Assembly (NCBI GenBank): GCA_024697785.1
Contig: JAILEU010000037.1
Coordinates: forward strand, 1 to 64,000
DNA: 64,000 nucleotides
Direction: 5' to 3'
Origin: Bacteroidaceae bacterium
GTDB lineage: Bacteria; Bacteroidota; Bacteroidia; Bacteroidales; Bacteroidaceae
A program made the translations under genes and the position numbers. Positions 48,657 to 58,034 of this stretch are shown here, one piece after another (positions within the stretch are counted from its first letter, which is position 1; every line of letters begins with the position of its first letter). The notes under the pieces are model-generated. The model ran no database searches, had not been told where the DNA came from, and saw only the letters and a list, made by a program, of their open reading frames with translations.

Positions 48657-48980
48657 TTATTGCCTTGATACATGGTCTTCTGCCGACGCTTCCATGTTGT
48701 CTGCGTCTGCGTTGAATCTCTCTTTCAGCGAGGCGCTTTGCTTGAAGCTCAGGGCCAGTTTGGGCGGAATCAGGTAGCGCTTGCCCGTGGTGGGATTGAC
48801 GGAGACGCGCTCCATCTTCTTCTTCACTTCGAAGGTGCCGAACCCCACAGCGGCAATGGTGTCGTTTTCCTCCAGATGGCTCGTCATCAATGCCTCGAAA
48901 TCCTCTATAAGCTTCAGCGTGTCGGACGGCGTACGTCCCGTGCGCTTGGAGAGCGCTGTGATAAATTCCTTGTTGTTCAT
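48657..48980 (-). CDS. HU/IHF-family DNA-binding protein
   Basis: 'VGFGTFEVKKKMERVSVNPTTGKRYLIPPKLALSFKQSASLKERF'. Confidence 0.92.
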   Translation of the reverse strand: MNNKEFITALSKRTGRTPSDTLKLIEDFEALMTSHLEENDTIAAVGFGTFEVKKKMERVSVNPTTGKRYLIPPKLALSFKQSASLKERFNADADNMEASAEDHVSRQ

Positions 48981-48983
48981 GTT

Positions 48984-50318
48984 TCAGATGGTTTTTGCGT
49001 AGAGGTCAAATTCGTCGGCATCGGTGACGAGGACGTTGTAGAATTGTCCTGCCGTCAGCTTGTTTCCATTCTTTTCTATCAACACTTCGGGGTCAACCTC
49101 TGGCGAGTCGTATTCCGTACGTCCGATGTAGTAGTCTCCCTCCTGGCGGTCTATGATGACGCGGATAGTTTTGCCTATCATCGAATGGCTTACCTCGCCG
49201 GCAATCTCCTGCTGGACGGCCATCAGCTCGTTAAGACGTTGCTGCTTGACATCGTCGGGAACATCGTCGGCGTAGTGTTCAGCGGCATAGGTGCCCTCTT
49301 CCTCGCTATAGGCAAACGCACCCATTCGCTCGAAGCGAGCATGCCGCACAAACGTTTTCAGTTGCTCGAAATCATCGTCTGTCTCGCCTGGGAAACCTAC
49401 CATCAGCGTCGTACGGAGGAAGATGCCGGGCACCTCGCGACGAAGGGTCGCAAGCAGGTTGTAGGTCTCCTGAGAGGTGATGTGACGGCGCATGCGCTTC
49501 AGCACGGGGTTGCTGATGTGCTGCAAGGCGATGTCGAGGTAGTTGCACACGTTGGGGCGCTCGCGCATCACGCGCAACAGGTCGAAGGGAAAGCCCGTGG
49601 GATAGGCATAGTGAAGCCTGAGCCACTCCACGCCGCGGATATCGGCCATCTTCTCCGTCAGCTCGGCAATGCTGCGCTTATGATAGAGGTCCAGCCCATA
49701 GTACGTCAGATCCTGCGCAATAAGCTGTATCTCCTTGACCCCCTGATTAGTCAGCCAACGCACTTCGTCCAGAATCTCTTCCATCGGACGGGAGACGTGA
49801 TGGCCTGTAATGATGGGAATGGCGCAATAGGCACACAGACGGTTACAGCCCTCGCCGATTTTCACGTATGCATAGTGCGAAGGCGTCGTTATCACTCGCT
49901 GAAAACGAAGGCTTTGTTCCGAAGTCTGGCCGTCTGAAGCCGGACCGTCTGCTTTCCTGAGCAGCCTAACCTCTTCAACCAGTTCGTTCCAGTTGAACTT
50001 GCCGAAGTATCGGTCCACTTCGGGAATCTCATCGTTGAGTTCCTGGAAGAAGCGCTCCGAGAGGCAGCCCATCACGTACACCTTGCGGACGTGACGATGT
50101 GCCTTCTGCTCACAGACTTCGAGTATCATGTTGACGGATTCCTCCTTGGCGTCGCCGATGAATCCGCAGGTATTGATGACCACAATCTCGCCGCTCACAT
50201 TGTCGGGATTATGACAGACGGTGTAGCCCAACGCCTCCAATCGCTTCATCAGCTTCTCCGAATCTACCAGATTCTTTGAGCAGCCCAGCGTGATGACGTC
50301 TATGCGGTTACGGATCAT
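48984..50318 (-). CDS. rimO: ribosomal protein S12 methylthiotransferase
   Basis: 'DVITLGCSKNLVDSEKLM', 'IGEGCNRLCAYCAIPIITGHHVSRPMEEI', TRAM domain. Confidence 0.96.
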   Translation of the reverse strand: MIRNRIDVITLGCSKNLVDSEKLMKRLEALGYTVCHNPDNVSGEIVVINTCGFIGDAKEESVNMILEVCEQKAHRHVRKVYVMGCLSERFFQELNDEIPEVDRYFGKFNWNELVEEVRLLRKADGPASDGQTSEQSLRFQRVITTPSHYAYVKIGEGCNRLCAYCAIPIITGHHVSRPMEEILDEVRWLTNQGVKEIQLIAQDLTYYGLDLYHKRSIAELTEKMADIRGVEWLRLHYAYPTGFPFDLLRVMRERPNVCNYLDIALQHISNPVLKRMRRHITSQETYNLLATLRREVPGIFLRTTLMVGFPGETDDDFEQLKTFVRHARFERMGAFAYSEEEGTYAAEHYADDVPDDVKQQRLNELMAVQQEIAGEVSHSMIGKTIRVIIDRQEGDYYIGRTEYDSPEVDPEVLIEKNGNKLTAGQFYNVLVTDADEFDLYAKTI

Positions 50319-50324
50319 TGGAAA

Positions 50325-51323
50325 TTAGTTGAAGAGTGAATCGACAAATTCTTCTTTGTCAAACAACTGCAAATCGTTTATGCCTTCGCCCAGTCCAACG
50401 TATTTGACCGGAATCTGGAACTGATCGCTGACGCCAATGACGACGCCTCCCTTAGCCGTGCCGTCAAGTTTGGTGATGGCAAGGGCTGTCACTTCGGTAG
50501 CCTTGGTGAACTGTTTGGCCTGCTCGAAGGCGTTCTGTCCTGTGCTTCCGTCAAGCACCAGCAGCACCTCGTCAGGGGCATGGGGAACGACTTTTTTCAT
50601 GACGTTCTTTATCTTCGTCAGCTCGTTCATCAGGCCGATTTTGTTGTGCAGGCGTCCGGCTGTGTCGATGATGACGACATCGGCGTTGTTGGCAACGGCC
50701 GACTTCATGGTGTCGAAGGCCACCGACGCAGGGTCGGCACCCATATTCTGCTTGACGACAGGCACATCGGCTCTCCTGCCCCACTCCACAAGCTGCTCAA
50801 CGGCAGCTGCACGGAACGTGTCGGCGGCACCCAGATAGACGTTTAGACCGGCTGTCTTGAACTTATTGGCCAGTTTTCCAATCGTAGTGGTCTTGCCTAC
50901 GCCGTTCACACCTACCACCATGATGACATAGGGCTTCTGGTCGGTGTCAAAGACGAAATTGTCGGCATCGCCCGAGCGGTTCTCGGTGAGCAGAGCCGCT
51001 ATCTCTTCTTTCAGAATGCGGTTCAGCTCGTTGGTGTTGAGGTATTTGTCGCGTGCCACGCGTGCTTCGATGCGTTTGATGATTTTAAGCGTGGTCTCAA
51101 TACCTACATCGCTGGTGATGAGGGCTTCTTCAAGGTTGTCCAGCACTTCGTCATCGACTTTCGACTTGCCGGCAACGGCACGGGCCACTTTCGACAGGAC
51201 GCTCTCTTTCGAGCGCGCCAGTCCCTTGTCGTAAACCGCTTTGGCCTCTGCAGCCTGAGCAGCCTCTTCCGTGCTCAGGCTCTTATCCTTCCTGGATTTC
51301 GTGAAAAAAGAAAATAAGCCCAT
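50325..51323 (-). CDS. ftsY: signal recognition particle receptor FtsY
   Basis: 'VVGVNGVGKTTTIGKLANKFK', 'DTFRAAAVEQL', 'DTAGRLHNK', 'TKLDGTAKGG'. Confidence 0.96.
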   Translation of the reverse strand: MGLFSFFTKSRKDKSLSTEEAAQAAEAKAVYDKGLARSKESVLSKVARAVAGKSKVDDEVLDNLEEALITSDVGIETTLKIIKRIEARVARDKYLNTNELNRILKEEIAALLTENRSGDADNFVFDTDQKPYVIMVVGVNGVGKTTTIGKLANKFKTAGLNVYLGAADTFRAAAVEQLVEWGRRADVPVVKQNMGADPASVAFDTMKSAVANNADVVIIDTAGRLHNKIGLMNELTKIKNVMKKVVPHAPDEVLLVLDGSTGQNAFEQAKQFTKATEVTALAITKLDGTAKGGVVIGVSDQFQIPVKYVGLGEGINDLQLFDKEEFVDSLFN

Positions 51324-51507
51324 CTGTCGAATCTCTTGTTACATTCAATATGCGTGCTGTCACGTCTCCTTGTTAATAAAGGACTGCAAAGTTAGGCATT
51401 TTTTTTCACATTACAAGTTATAATTTCTTAAAATGCGAAAAAACTCCTTTTCATCGGCAAAAATCTCTCGATTATTCCAAAAAACTACGCGATTTTGGGC
51501 AGAATCA

Positions 51508-51539
51508 TTTGCTCGCTTCAAAAAATGTTACTATTTTTG
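51508..51539 (+). promoter_or_regulatory. Bacteroidota-type promoter
   Basis: TTTG (51508-51511), 20-nt spacer, TATTTTTG (51532-51539). Confidence 0.7.
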
Positions 51540-51565
51540 CAAGCGTAACATAAATCAGCTTTTAT

Positions 51566-52759
51566 ATGCAGAAGAAATTTTGGCCGAAATTATTAGCTCT
51601 CGTATTGGGAGTATGTGTGGGATTTGCTGTAAAGTACTTCCTTCATGCTGTTGACCAACAGCCACCTTTGGTGTATGAAAAGGAAAATACGGGCAGTCAT
51701 TATGCCAAGCCTGAGCTGCCCTCGCCCGACCTGCTGCCTGTCATCCGTTCGCTTCCCGATGCGCTCGAAGGGGTGAACGGTTTCTCGGGCTGGGAGCGTC
51801 GCCGAAACGTCATAGCGGCTCAGATTCAGCATTATGGCATTGGCGAAAAGCCTACGGTTGAGCCGAATCAGGTGAAAGCACGTATGGAGGGCGACACGCT
51901 CATTGTGGATGTGACGGTAAATGGGCAGACGTTGACGCTACGCTCCACCATCCACTATCCCAAGACGGGCGATGCACCTTATGCCCTAATGATTGGCACC
52001 AGCATGATGTCCCTTCCCTTTCAGCTGTTTGCCGATCGTCCAATCGCCATTATGACTTATCACGAGAAGCAGGTGAACGATTACGGACAATGGGGCAAGC
52101 ACCACGAACGGGGCGAGCACGATTTCGACCGCCTCTACCCTCACCTAAAGGACAACGGCGCTTACAGCGAATGGGCGTGGGGTTTGAGCCGTCTATTGGA
52201 TGGTCTGCAGCAGCTGGGGCCTGAAGTGACAAAAATCGACATGAGTCATATAGGCGTGACAGGCTGTTCCTATGCCGGAAAAATGGCTCTCTATTGTGGA
52301 GCCTTCGACGAGCGTGTGGCGTTGACGATTGCCCAGGAGCCTGGAGGAGGGGGTGCGGCTGCTTGGCGCGCGTCCCATGAATCGACGAAAAACGTGGAGG
52401 ACCTGGACAAGACCGACTACCATTGGTTCTTGGAGAGCCAGAAAGAGTATTTTCACGGAGACAGCGTCTATCGCCTGCCTTACGACCAGCACGAGCTTTG
52501 CGCGATGGTTTGCCCGCGAGCCCTTCTCCTGCTTGGCAATCCTGACTATGAGTGGCTGTCCGACGAGTCGATGCGCGTATCGGCAGAGGCGGCTTGCAAG
52601 GTTTGGGAGCGTTTCGGCATAGCCGACCGCATGGGCTGGAGCATCGTCGGAGGACACGGCCATTGCCAGTTGCCCGAAAGCCAGTTACCCGAGGTTCAGG
52701 CATTTATCGACCGCTTCCTGCTGGGACGCGATGTTGATACAGGCAACGTGCGGAAATAG
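51566..52759 (+). CDS. CE15 glucuronoyl esterase-like alpha/beta hydrolase
   Basis: 'IGVTGCSYAGKMALYCGAFDERVALTIAQEPGGGGAAAWR' and 'GGHGHCQLPE' resemble CE15 motifs. Confidence 0.75.
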   Translation: MQKKFWPKLLALVLGVCVGFAVKYFLHAVDQQPPLVYEKENTGSHYAKPELPSPDLLPVIRSLPDALEGVNGFSGWERRRNVIAAQIQHYGIGEKPTVEPNQVKARMEGDTLIVDVTVNGQTLTLRSTIHYPKTGDAPYALMIGTSMMSLPFQLFADRPIAIMTYHEKQVNDYGQWGKHHERGEHDFDRLYPHLKDNGAYSEWAWGLSRLLDGLQQLGPEVTKIDMSHIGVTGCSYAGKMALYCGAFDERVALTIAQEPGGGGAAAWRASHESTKNVEDLDKTDYHWFLESQKEYFHGDSVYRLPYDQHELCAMVCPRALLLLGNPDYEWLSDESMRVSAEAACKVWERFGIADRMGWSIVGGHGHCQLPESQLPEVQAFIDRFLLGRDVDTGNVRK

Positions 52760-52768
52760 CCGTTCTGC

Positions 52769-53137
52769 TTACTTACGGAACATGAAGTAGACGGCAGCAA
52801 TCAGGCAAAGGAATGCTGCCACATGATTCCAATGCAAGTGCTCGCCTTTGAACATGAACGTTATCATTACCGTAAACACGGTAAGCGAGATAACCTCTTG
52901 CATGATTTTCAGCTGAAAGAGTGAAAAAGGTCCGCCGTTTATGCTCGACCCCATACGGTTAGCAGGAATCATGAAACAATATTCCAGCAAGGCCACACCC
53001 CACGAGGCTAAAATAATCAGAATCAACGGCCAGTTGGTGATGATATTCATCTCCTGAAGTTTCAGGTTACCATACCAAGCCAACGTCATAAAGATGTTAG
53101 AAACTACTAACAGTAAAATAGTCCAAACTCCTGTCAT
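52769..53137 (-). CDS. DMT-family (DUF486) membrane protein
   Basis: 'ILLVVSNIFMTLAWYGNLK..WPLILIILASWGVALLEYCFMIPANRMG'. Confidence 0.9.
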   Translation of the reverse strand: MTGVWTILLLVVSNIFMTLAWYGNLKLQEMNIITNWPLILIILASWGVALLEYCFMIPANRMGSSINGGPFSLFQLKIMQEVISLTVFTVMITFMFKGEHLHWNHVAAFLCLIAAVYFMFRK

Positions 53138-53416
53138 ACAATTTTATATTATCAAATCTTCTTTATCTGTTTTCTTTCCATTCGCGACGTTTTTTCGAAT
53201 CGTCAAGATACGTTCGATTTTTTCGGCTGCAAAGATAGTGCAAGGCTAGAGAAATGCCAAATTTATTTGTGCGTTTCCAAGACGCAGCCTATCTAAAACA
53301 AAGTTTAAGATAGTTCAAGAATGCGATTAAAAGAAGGCAAGGAGAAAAGTTTTTTTCCGAGCAAAGCGGATGGCCATGAAAAACACGCGGGTACAGCATA
53401 AAACGTATTTTTCCAA

Positions 53417-53610
53417 GAGGTATCGGTGGTGTCGGAAGTAGTCTGTAATAAGAAGATTTTCAATCGCAAACCCACCGCCCCTTTCTTTGGTAATGGTGGA
53501 GATATTCGGTTTTTCAATGCCTTATCTTACAGAGTCACCGACACTCCTCTGTAAGGGGTATCGTTGGCAAACAATTTGGATGACAGAAGATTGCATCACA
53601 TCACCGATAC
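53417..53610. repeat. imperfect inverted-repeat intergenic element with internal hairpin
   Basis: GAGGTATCGGTGGTGT near 53417 versus ACATCACCGATACCCTC near 53594; internal CTTACAGAG (53527-53535)/CTCTGTAAG (53548-53556). Confidence 0.55.
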
Positions 53611-53745
53611 CCTCTACTCCCGTTGGAACAAACTACTATTATAAAGCGTACTTGCATTAACCTGTGTCCACAACTTAAAATTTGGCGCTGTGCTCAAGGC
53701 GTTAAATTCTGCTTTCACAGCCCAATGGGCTACGCTCACAGACCA

Positions 53746-53808
53746 AGCAACTGGCAAATTAGAATAAGCATCTGGCAAGATAGAATAAGCATCTGAGAAG
53801 ATAGAAAG
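53746..53808. repeat. 21-bp tandem repeat x3
   Basis: agcaactggcaaattagaata|agcatctggcaagatagaata|agcatctgagaagatagaaag. Confidence 0.9.
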
Positions 53809-53908
53809 ACTTTAAGATGAAAGCATGATTATTCGCGAGAAACCCCTTTAAGCCTTTTGGGACGTTATAGGATATTTTTCGGATAATCATAAATTTTTGG
53901 CGATTTTA

Positions 53909-53940
53909 CTTGCTTTTATGCTATCCGTGCACTATCTTTG
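53909..53940 (+). promoter_or_regulatory. Bacteroidota-type promoter
   Basis: CTTG, 20-nt spacer, TATCTTTG (53933-53940); supports CDS start at 53972. Confidence 0.65.
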
Positions 53941-53971
53941 CCTTTTAAAAAAAGGAAAAAGGAAACAAGCG

Positions 53972-55441
53972 ATGAAATCTCACATCATAAAAATGGCCCT
54001 TTCGGCAACGACGGCGTTGATGTTCTGTTGTGGAATGGCTCATGCCCAAACCTTGGAGCAGCTGGCACGACAGAACTTCCTGGCTGGAAACTACGCCGAA
54101 GCCTTGCCGCAGTTTAAACGTTGCCTTAAGACGGCTCCACGTGACTCGCGCATCAACTTTTGGTATGGCGCCTGCTGCATCGAGACGGGCGAAATCGACG
54201 AGGCACTCCCCTATCTAGAGTTTGCCGTCAGCAAAAAAGTGCAGAATGCCTACCGTTATCTGGCCCGCTACTATTACCTGAAGGGCAACTATGCCGAAGC
54301 CGAGGAGAACCTCGAGACTTTTCTGGACAACGCCACTCCTGGCGACTCCATTTATGTTCAGGCTACCGGCTTTCTGCAGGACATCCGCTCTCGGCTGAAG
54401 TTCATGCGCCGTGTGGAAAAGGTCATCTTCATCGATAGCATAGTGGTGGACAAACCTTCTTTCCTGAAGGCTTATCATCCGGGCAGCGAGGCCGGTGCGG
54501 TCTATTCGCTAAAGGAGTATTTTGGCGATGACTACGCGTTGGATGGCGCCATATTCCTTTCTGAGATGGGCAACCGACGTTTCTACACCTGTGCCGCCGA
54601 CAGCGGACGCATTAGCCTCTGCACCAGCTACCGCATGACAGACACCTGGAGCGCACCACAACCCTTGGAAGGATTGCCCGACGACGGTGACAATAACTAT
54701 CCCTTCATGCTCTCCGACGGCATCACCTTCTACTATGCCAACAACGGTCCTGAGAGCATGGGAGGCTACGACATCTTCGTCACCCGCTACAATTCCGACA
54801 CGGATCGTTTCCTGCGCTCCGACAACATCGGCATGCCCTTTAACTCTCCTTCCAACGACTACATGATGGTTGTGGATGAACTGAACGGACTCGGCTGGTT
54901 TGCCTCCGACCGCCGGCAGCCGGAAGGCTGGGTCTGCATCTACACCTTCATCTGGAACGAAGGGAAGAAAAGCTACTTCGACATGGATGCCGACGACCCT
55001 GACGCCATCCGCCGTGCAGCCGACATCATCTCCATCGCCGAATCACAGACCGACGACGAAGCCGTCCGCAAAGCCTCTCAAAGCCTTTTCAAGCTGATGC
55101 TCGGCGAGCAGAACATGCTGAACGGCAGCCAGCCCACCAGCAGAGGCGAATTCACCTTTGTGCTCGACGACATGAAGGACTATCATCATCTCACCGACTT
55201 CCACAGCCCCGAAGCGCGCAAGCTGTTCGAGAGCTACCTGAAGGCGAAGAACGAGCTGGACATCGTCGCCGCCAAGCTCGACAGCAAGCGCGACGCCTAT
55301 GCCACAGCCTCCGCCAGCAAGCGCGATGACCTAGCAGCCGAACTTCTCATCCTCGAAGCTGACTACGACACGCTGACCGACGAGGTCATCGAGCTGGAAA
55401 AGCAAGCCCGCAACACCGAAAAAACCTTCCTTTCCCAATAA
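53972..55441 (+). CDS. secreted TPR / PD40 beta-propeller-like protein
   Basis: Signal peptide, TPRs, then 'DGDNNYPFMLSDGITFYYANNGPESMGGYDIFVTRYN' WD40-like/PD40 repeats. Confidence 0.8.
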   Translation: MKSHIIKMALSATTALMFCCGMAHAQTLEQLARQNFLAGNYAEALPQFKRCLKTAPRDSRINFWYGACCIETGEIDEALPYLEFAVSKKVQNAYRYLARYYYLKGNYAEAEENLETFLDNATPGDSIYVQATGFLQDIRSRLKFMRRVEKVIFIDSIVVDKPSFLKAYHPGSEAGAVYSLKEYFGDDYALDGAIFLSEMGNRRFYTCAADSGRISLCTSYRMTDTWSAPQPLEGLPDDGDNNYPFMLSDGITFYYANNGPESMGGYDIFVTRYNSDTDRFLRSDNIGMPFNSPSNDYMMVVDELNGLGWFASDRRQPEGWVCIYTFIWNEGKKSYFDMDADDPDAIRRAADIISIAESQTDDEAVRKASQSLFKLMLGEQNMLNGSQPTSRGEFTFVLDDMKDYHHLTDFHSPEARKLFESYLKAKNELDIVAAKLDSKRDAYATASASKRDDLAAELLILEADYDTLTDEVIELEKQARNTEKTFLSQ

Positions 55442-55556
55442 GACCCTCTCCCTCCTCTACCCCCCCCGTAATTCCTGATAATCCTATACAAATCCTATTG
55501 TCCTTATCGTTTCTACAGTTCCTATACAGTCCCTATTACCCCCTAACCCCATTGCC

Positions 55557-56426
55557 ATGAAGTATTTCGCACCCTCCGAACTGATCATCAACGAAGACGG
55601 CTCCGTCTTCCACCTCCACGTGCGTCCCGAACAGATTGCCCATAAAGTCATTCTCGTTGGCGATCCAGGCCGCGTTGACCTCGTAGCCTCACACTTCGAG
55701 ACACGAGAATGTGAAATTCAGAGCCGCGAGTTCCGCACCATCACGGGCACCTATCAGGGTAAGCGCGTCTCCGTCCTCTCTACGGGCATCGGTTGCGACA
55801 ACATCGACATCGTCATGAACGAGCTCGACGCCCTTGTCAACATCGACTTCTCCACGCGTACGGAGAAGGAAACCCTGACATCCCTGGAGGTTGTCCGCAT
55901 CGGAACATGCGGCGGACTGCAGCCCTTCACACCTGTCGGCACATTCATCTGCTCCGACAAATCCATCGGCTTCGACGGCCTCCTCAACTACTATGGCGGA
56001 CGGGATGACGTCTGCGATCTGGCCTTCGAAGAAGCCTTCAAGCGCCACATGGAATGGAATCCGCAGAAAGGCGCTCCCTATGTTATCGACAACAATCCCG
56101 AGCTCACCACCCGCATCGGAGGCGACGTGATGGTGCACGGCGTCACCATCGCCTGCGGAGGATTCTTCGGTCCTCAGGGCCGTGAGCTACGCGTTCCCCT
56201 TGCCGACCCGCGACAGAACGAGAAAATCATGTCGTTCGAATATGAAGGACGCCGCATCACCAACTTCGAAATGGAGGGGTCGGCTCTTGCAGGACTGGCT
56301 GCCCTTCAGGGGCATCGTGCCATGACATGCTGCATGGTTATCGCTAACCGTGTTGCCCACGAGGCCAACACAGCTTACAAGTCTTCCATTGACGACCTCA
56401 TTCGCATCGTTCTCGACCGCATCTGA
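55557..56426 (+). CDS. uridine phosphorylase-like nucleoside phosphorylase
   Basis: 'HKVILVGDPGRVDLVASHFE', 'VRIGTCGGLQ', 'NFEMEGSALAGLAALQGHRAMTCCMVIANR'. Confidence 0.9.
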   Translation: MKYFAPSELIINEDGSVFHLHVRPEQIAHKVILVGDPGRVDLVASHFETRECEIQSREFRTITGTYQGKRVSVLSTGIGCDNIDIVMNELDALVNIDFSTRTEKETLTSLEVVRIGTCGGLQPFTPVGTFICSDKSIGFDGLLNYYGGRDDVCDLAFEEAFKRHMEWNPQKGAPYVIDNNPELTTRIGGDVMVHGVTIACGGFFGPQGRELRVPLADPRQNEKIMSFEYEGRRITNFEMEGSALAGLAALQGHRAMTCCMVIANRVAHEANTAYKSSIDDLIRIVLDRI

Positions 56427-56433
56427 ACACCAC

Positions 56434-57795
56434 ATGTTGGACTCCGGCACCATCTGCGCCCCAGCCACAGCCCCTGGTGGCGCTCTCGCCATCATCCGCG
56501 TCAGCGGCCCGAAGGCTCTTTCCGCCGTAGGCTCTCTATGCAAGGGCATTACAGCTGACACTCCTGCCAATACCGTTCATTTCGTCCGTCTTACTGACGG
56601 CGAAGGCAGCGTTCTCGATGAAGTGCTGGTGTCTGTCTTCCATGCCCCTCATTCCTATACCGGCGAGGACGCTGTTGAAATCTCTTGTCATGGTTCCCGC
56701 TATATTATTAATAAGGTGTTGGAAGAGCTTGTCCGCAAGGGATGTCGCATGGCCCGGCCAGGAGAGTTCACCGAGCGAGCTTTCTTGAACGGAAAGATGG
56801 ACCTTGCACAGGCCGAAGCCGTCGCCGACCTCATAGCCAGCACCAATCGCGCCACCCACCAGTTGGCCATGTCCCAACTGCGTGGCCATTTCTCTTCCGA
56901 GCTGACTGTGATGAGGGAACAACTGCTGAAACTCACCACCTTGTTGGAACTCGAACTTGACTTTTCCGACCACGAAGACCTGGAGTTTGCCGAACGCAGC
57001 GAGCTGCTCGCTCTTGCCCTTTCCACAGATGCCCACATCACCCGTCTTGCCCAAACCTTCGAAGCAGGCCAGGCTCTGAAGAAAGGCATCCCCGTTGCCA
57101 TCGTAGGCAAGACGAACGTTGGCAAGTCCACCCTGCTCAACCGCCTTCTGAGGGACGATCGTGCTATCGTTTCCGACATTCACGGCACTACGCGCGACAC
57201 CATCGAAGACGTCATAGACCTTCAAGGCATCTCCTTCCGTTTCATCGACACAGCCGGCATACGTCAGACCAACGACAAAGTAGAGCAAATCGGCATCAAC
57301 CGCACCTATGCCGCCATAGACAAAGCCCACATCATCCTTTGGCTGATAGATGAAACACCAACCCAAGCAGAGATGTCAGAAATGCAGGCACGTTGTGCCG
57401 ACAAAAAACTTCTCATCGTACAAAACAAAATCGACCTCACTCATATCCCCCAGGCACGAGAAGAACTACTCCCCTCCTCACCCATTATTCGCATTTCCGC
57501 CAAGCGCGGCACAAACCTCAATCTCCTTGAAAACGCCATAGTATCAGCAGCCGACATTCTCACCTTTTCCGCGGGTGACGTCATCGTCACCAACGCCCGT
57601 CATTACGAAGCCCTAATCAGAGCCAAGGCTAATCTTCAACGCGTCATAAGCGGCCTGCAAAACCAACTTTCAGGCGACCTCATAGCCGAAGACCTCCGCA
57701 TAGTCCTCTCCGACCTCTCCGAAATCACCGGCGGCCTAATCACCTCCCAAGAAACCCTTAACAACGTTTTCTCCCATTTTTGCGTGGGAAAGTAG
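56434..57795 (+). CDS. mnmE: tRNA uridine-5-carboxymethylaminomethyl(34) synthesis GTPase MnmE
   Basis: 'TICAPATAPGGALAIIRVSGP', 'GKTNVGKSTLLNRLL', 'GTTRDTIEDVI', terminal 'FCVGK'. Confidence 0.96.
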   Translation: MLDSGTICAPATAPGGALAIIRVSGPKALSAVGSLCKGITADTPANTVHFVRLTDGEGSVLDEVLVSVFHAPHSYTGEDAVEISCHGSRYIINKVLEELVRKGCRMARPGEFTERAFLNGKMDLAQAEAVADLIASTNRATHQLAMSQLRGHFSSELTVMREQLLKLTTLLELELDFSDHEDLEFAERSELLALALSTDAHITRLAQTFEAGQALKKGIPVAIVGKTNVGKSTLLNRLLRDDRAIVSDIHGTTRDTIEDVIDLQGISFRFIDTAGIRQTNDKVEQIGINRTYAAIDKAHIILWLIDETPTQAEMSEMQARCADKKLLIVQNKIDLTHIPQAREELLPSSPIIRISAKRGTNLNLLENAIVSAADILTFSAGDVIVTNARHYEALIRAKANLQRVISGLQNQLSGDLIAEDLRIVLSDLSEITGGLITSQETLNNVFSHFCVGK

Positions 57796-57812
57796 ATTTT
57801 GCGTGGGAAAGT
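57776..57812. repeat. direct duplication of the mnmE 3' end
   Basis: ATTTTTGCGTGGGAAAGT / ATTTTGCGTGGGAAAGT flanking the stop codon. Confidence 0.85.
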
Positions 57813-57951
57813 GAATCATGTACACGTGTTGAGGGCATTCATTCAATGAATGTCTGATAACAGCGTGTGACTGTTTGTTTAAATCGATGAACGTAATGTT
57901 CAAATCATTCACCAGGCGAATTTTAATATCGTATCTTTCAGAATTAACAGC

Positions 57952-58024
57952 TATCTTTGCATATGAATTCGACTTCGGCAAAAATGAACAATATCTTTGC
58001 ATATGAATTCGACTTCGGCAAAAA
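57952..58024 (+). repeat. 33-bp direct repeat (period 40 bp), each copy starting with a TATCTTTG promoter box
   Basis: TATCTTTGCATATGAATTCGACTTCGGCAAAAA at 57952 and 57992. Confidence 0.95.
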
Positions 58025-58034
58025 AAAGAAAAAG

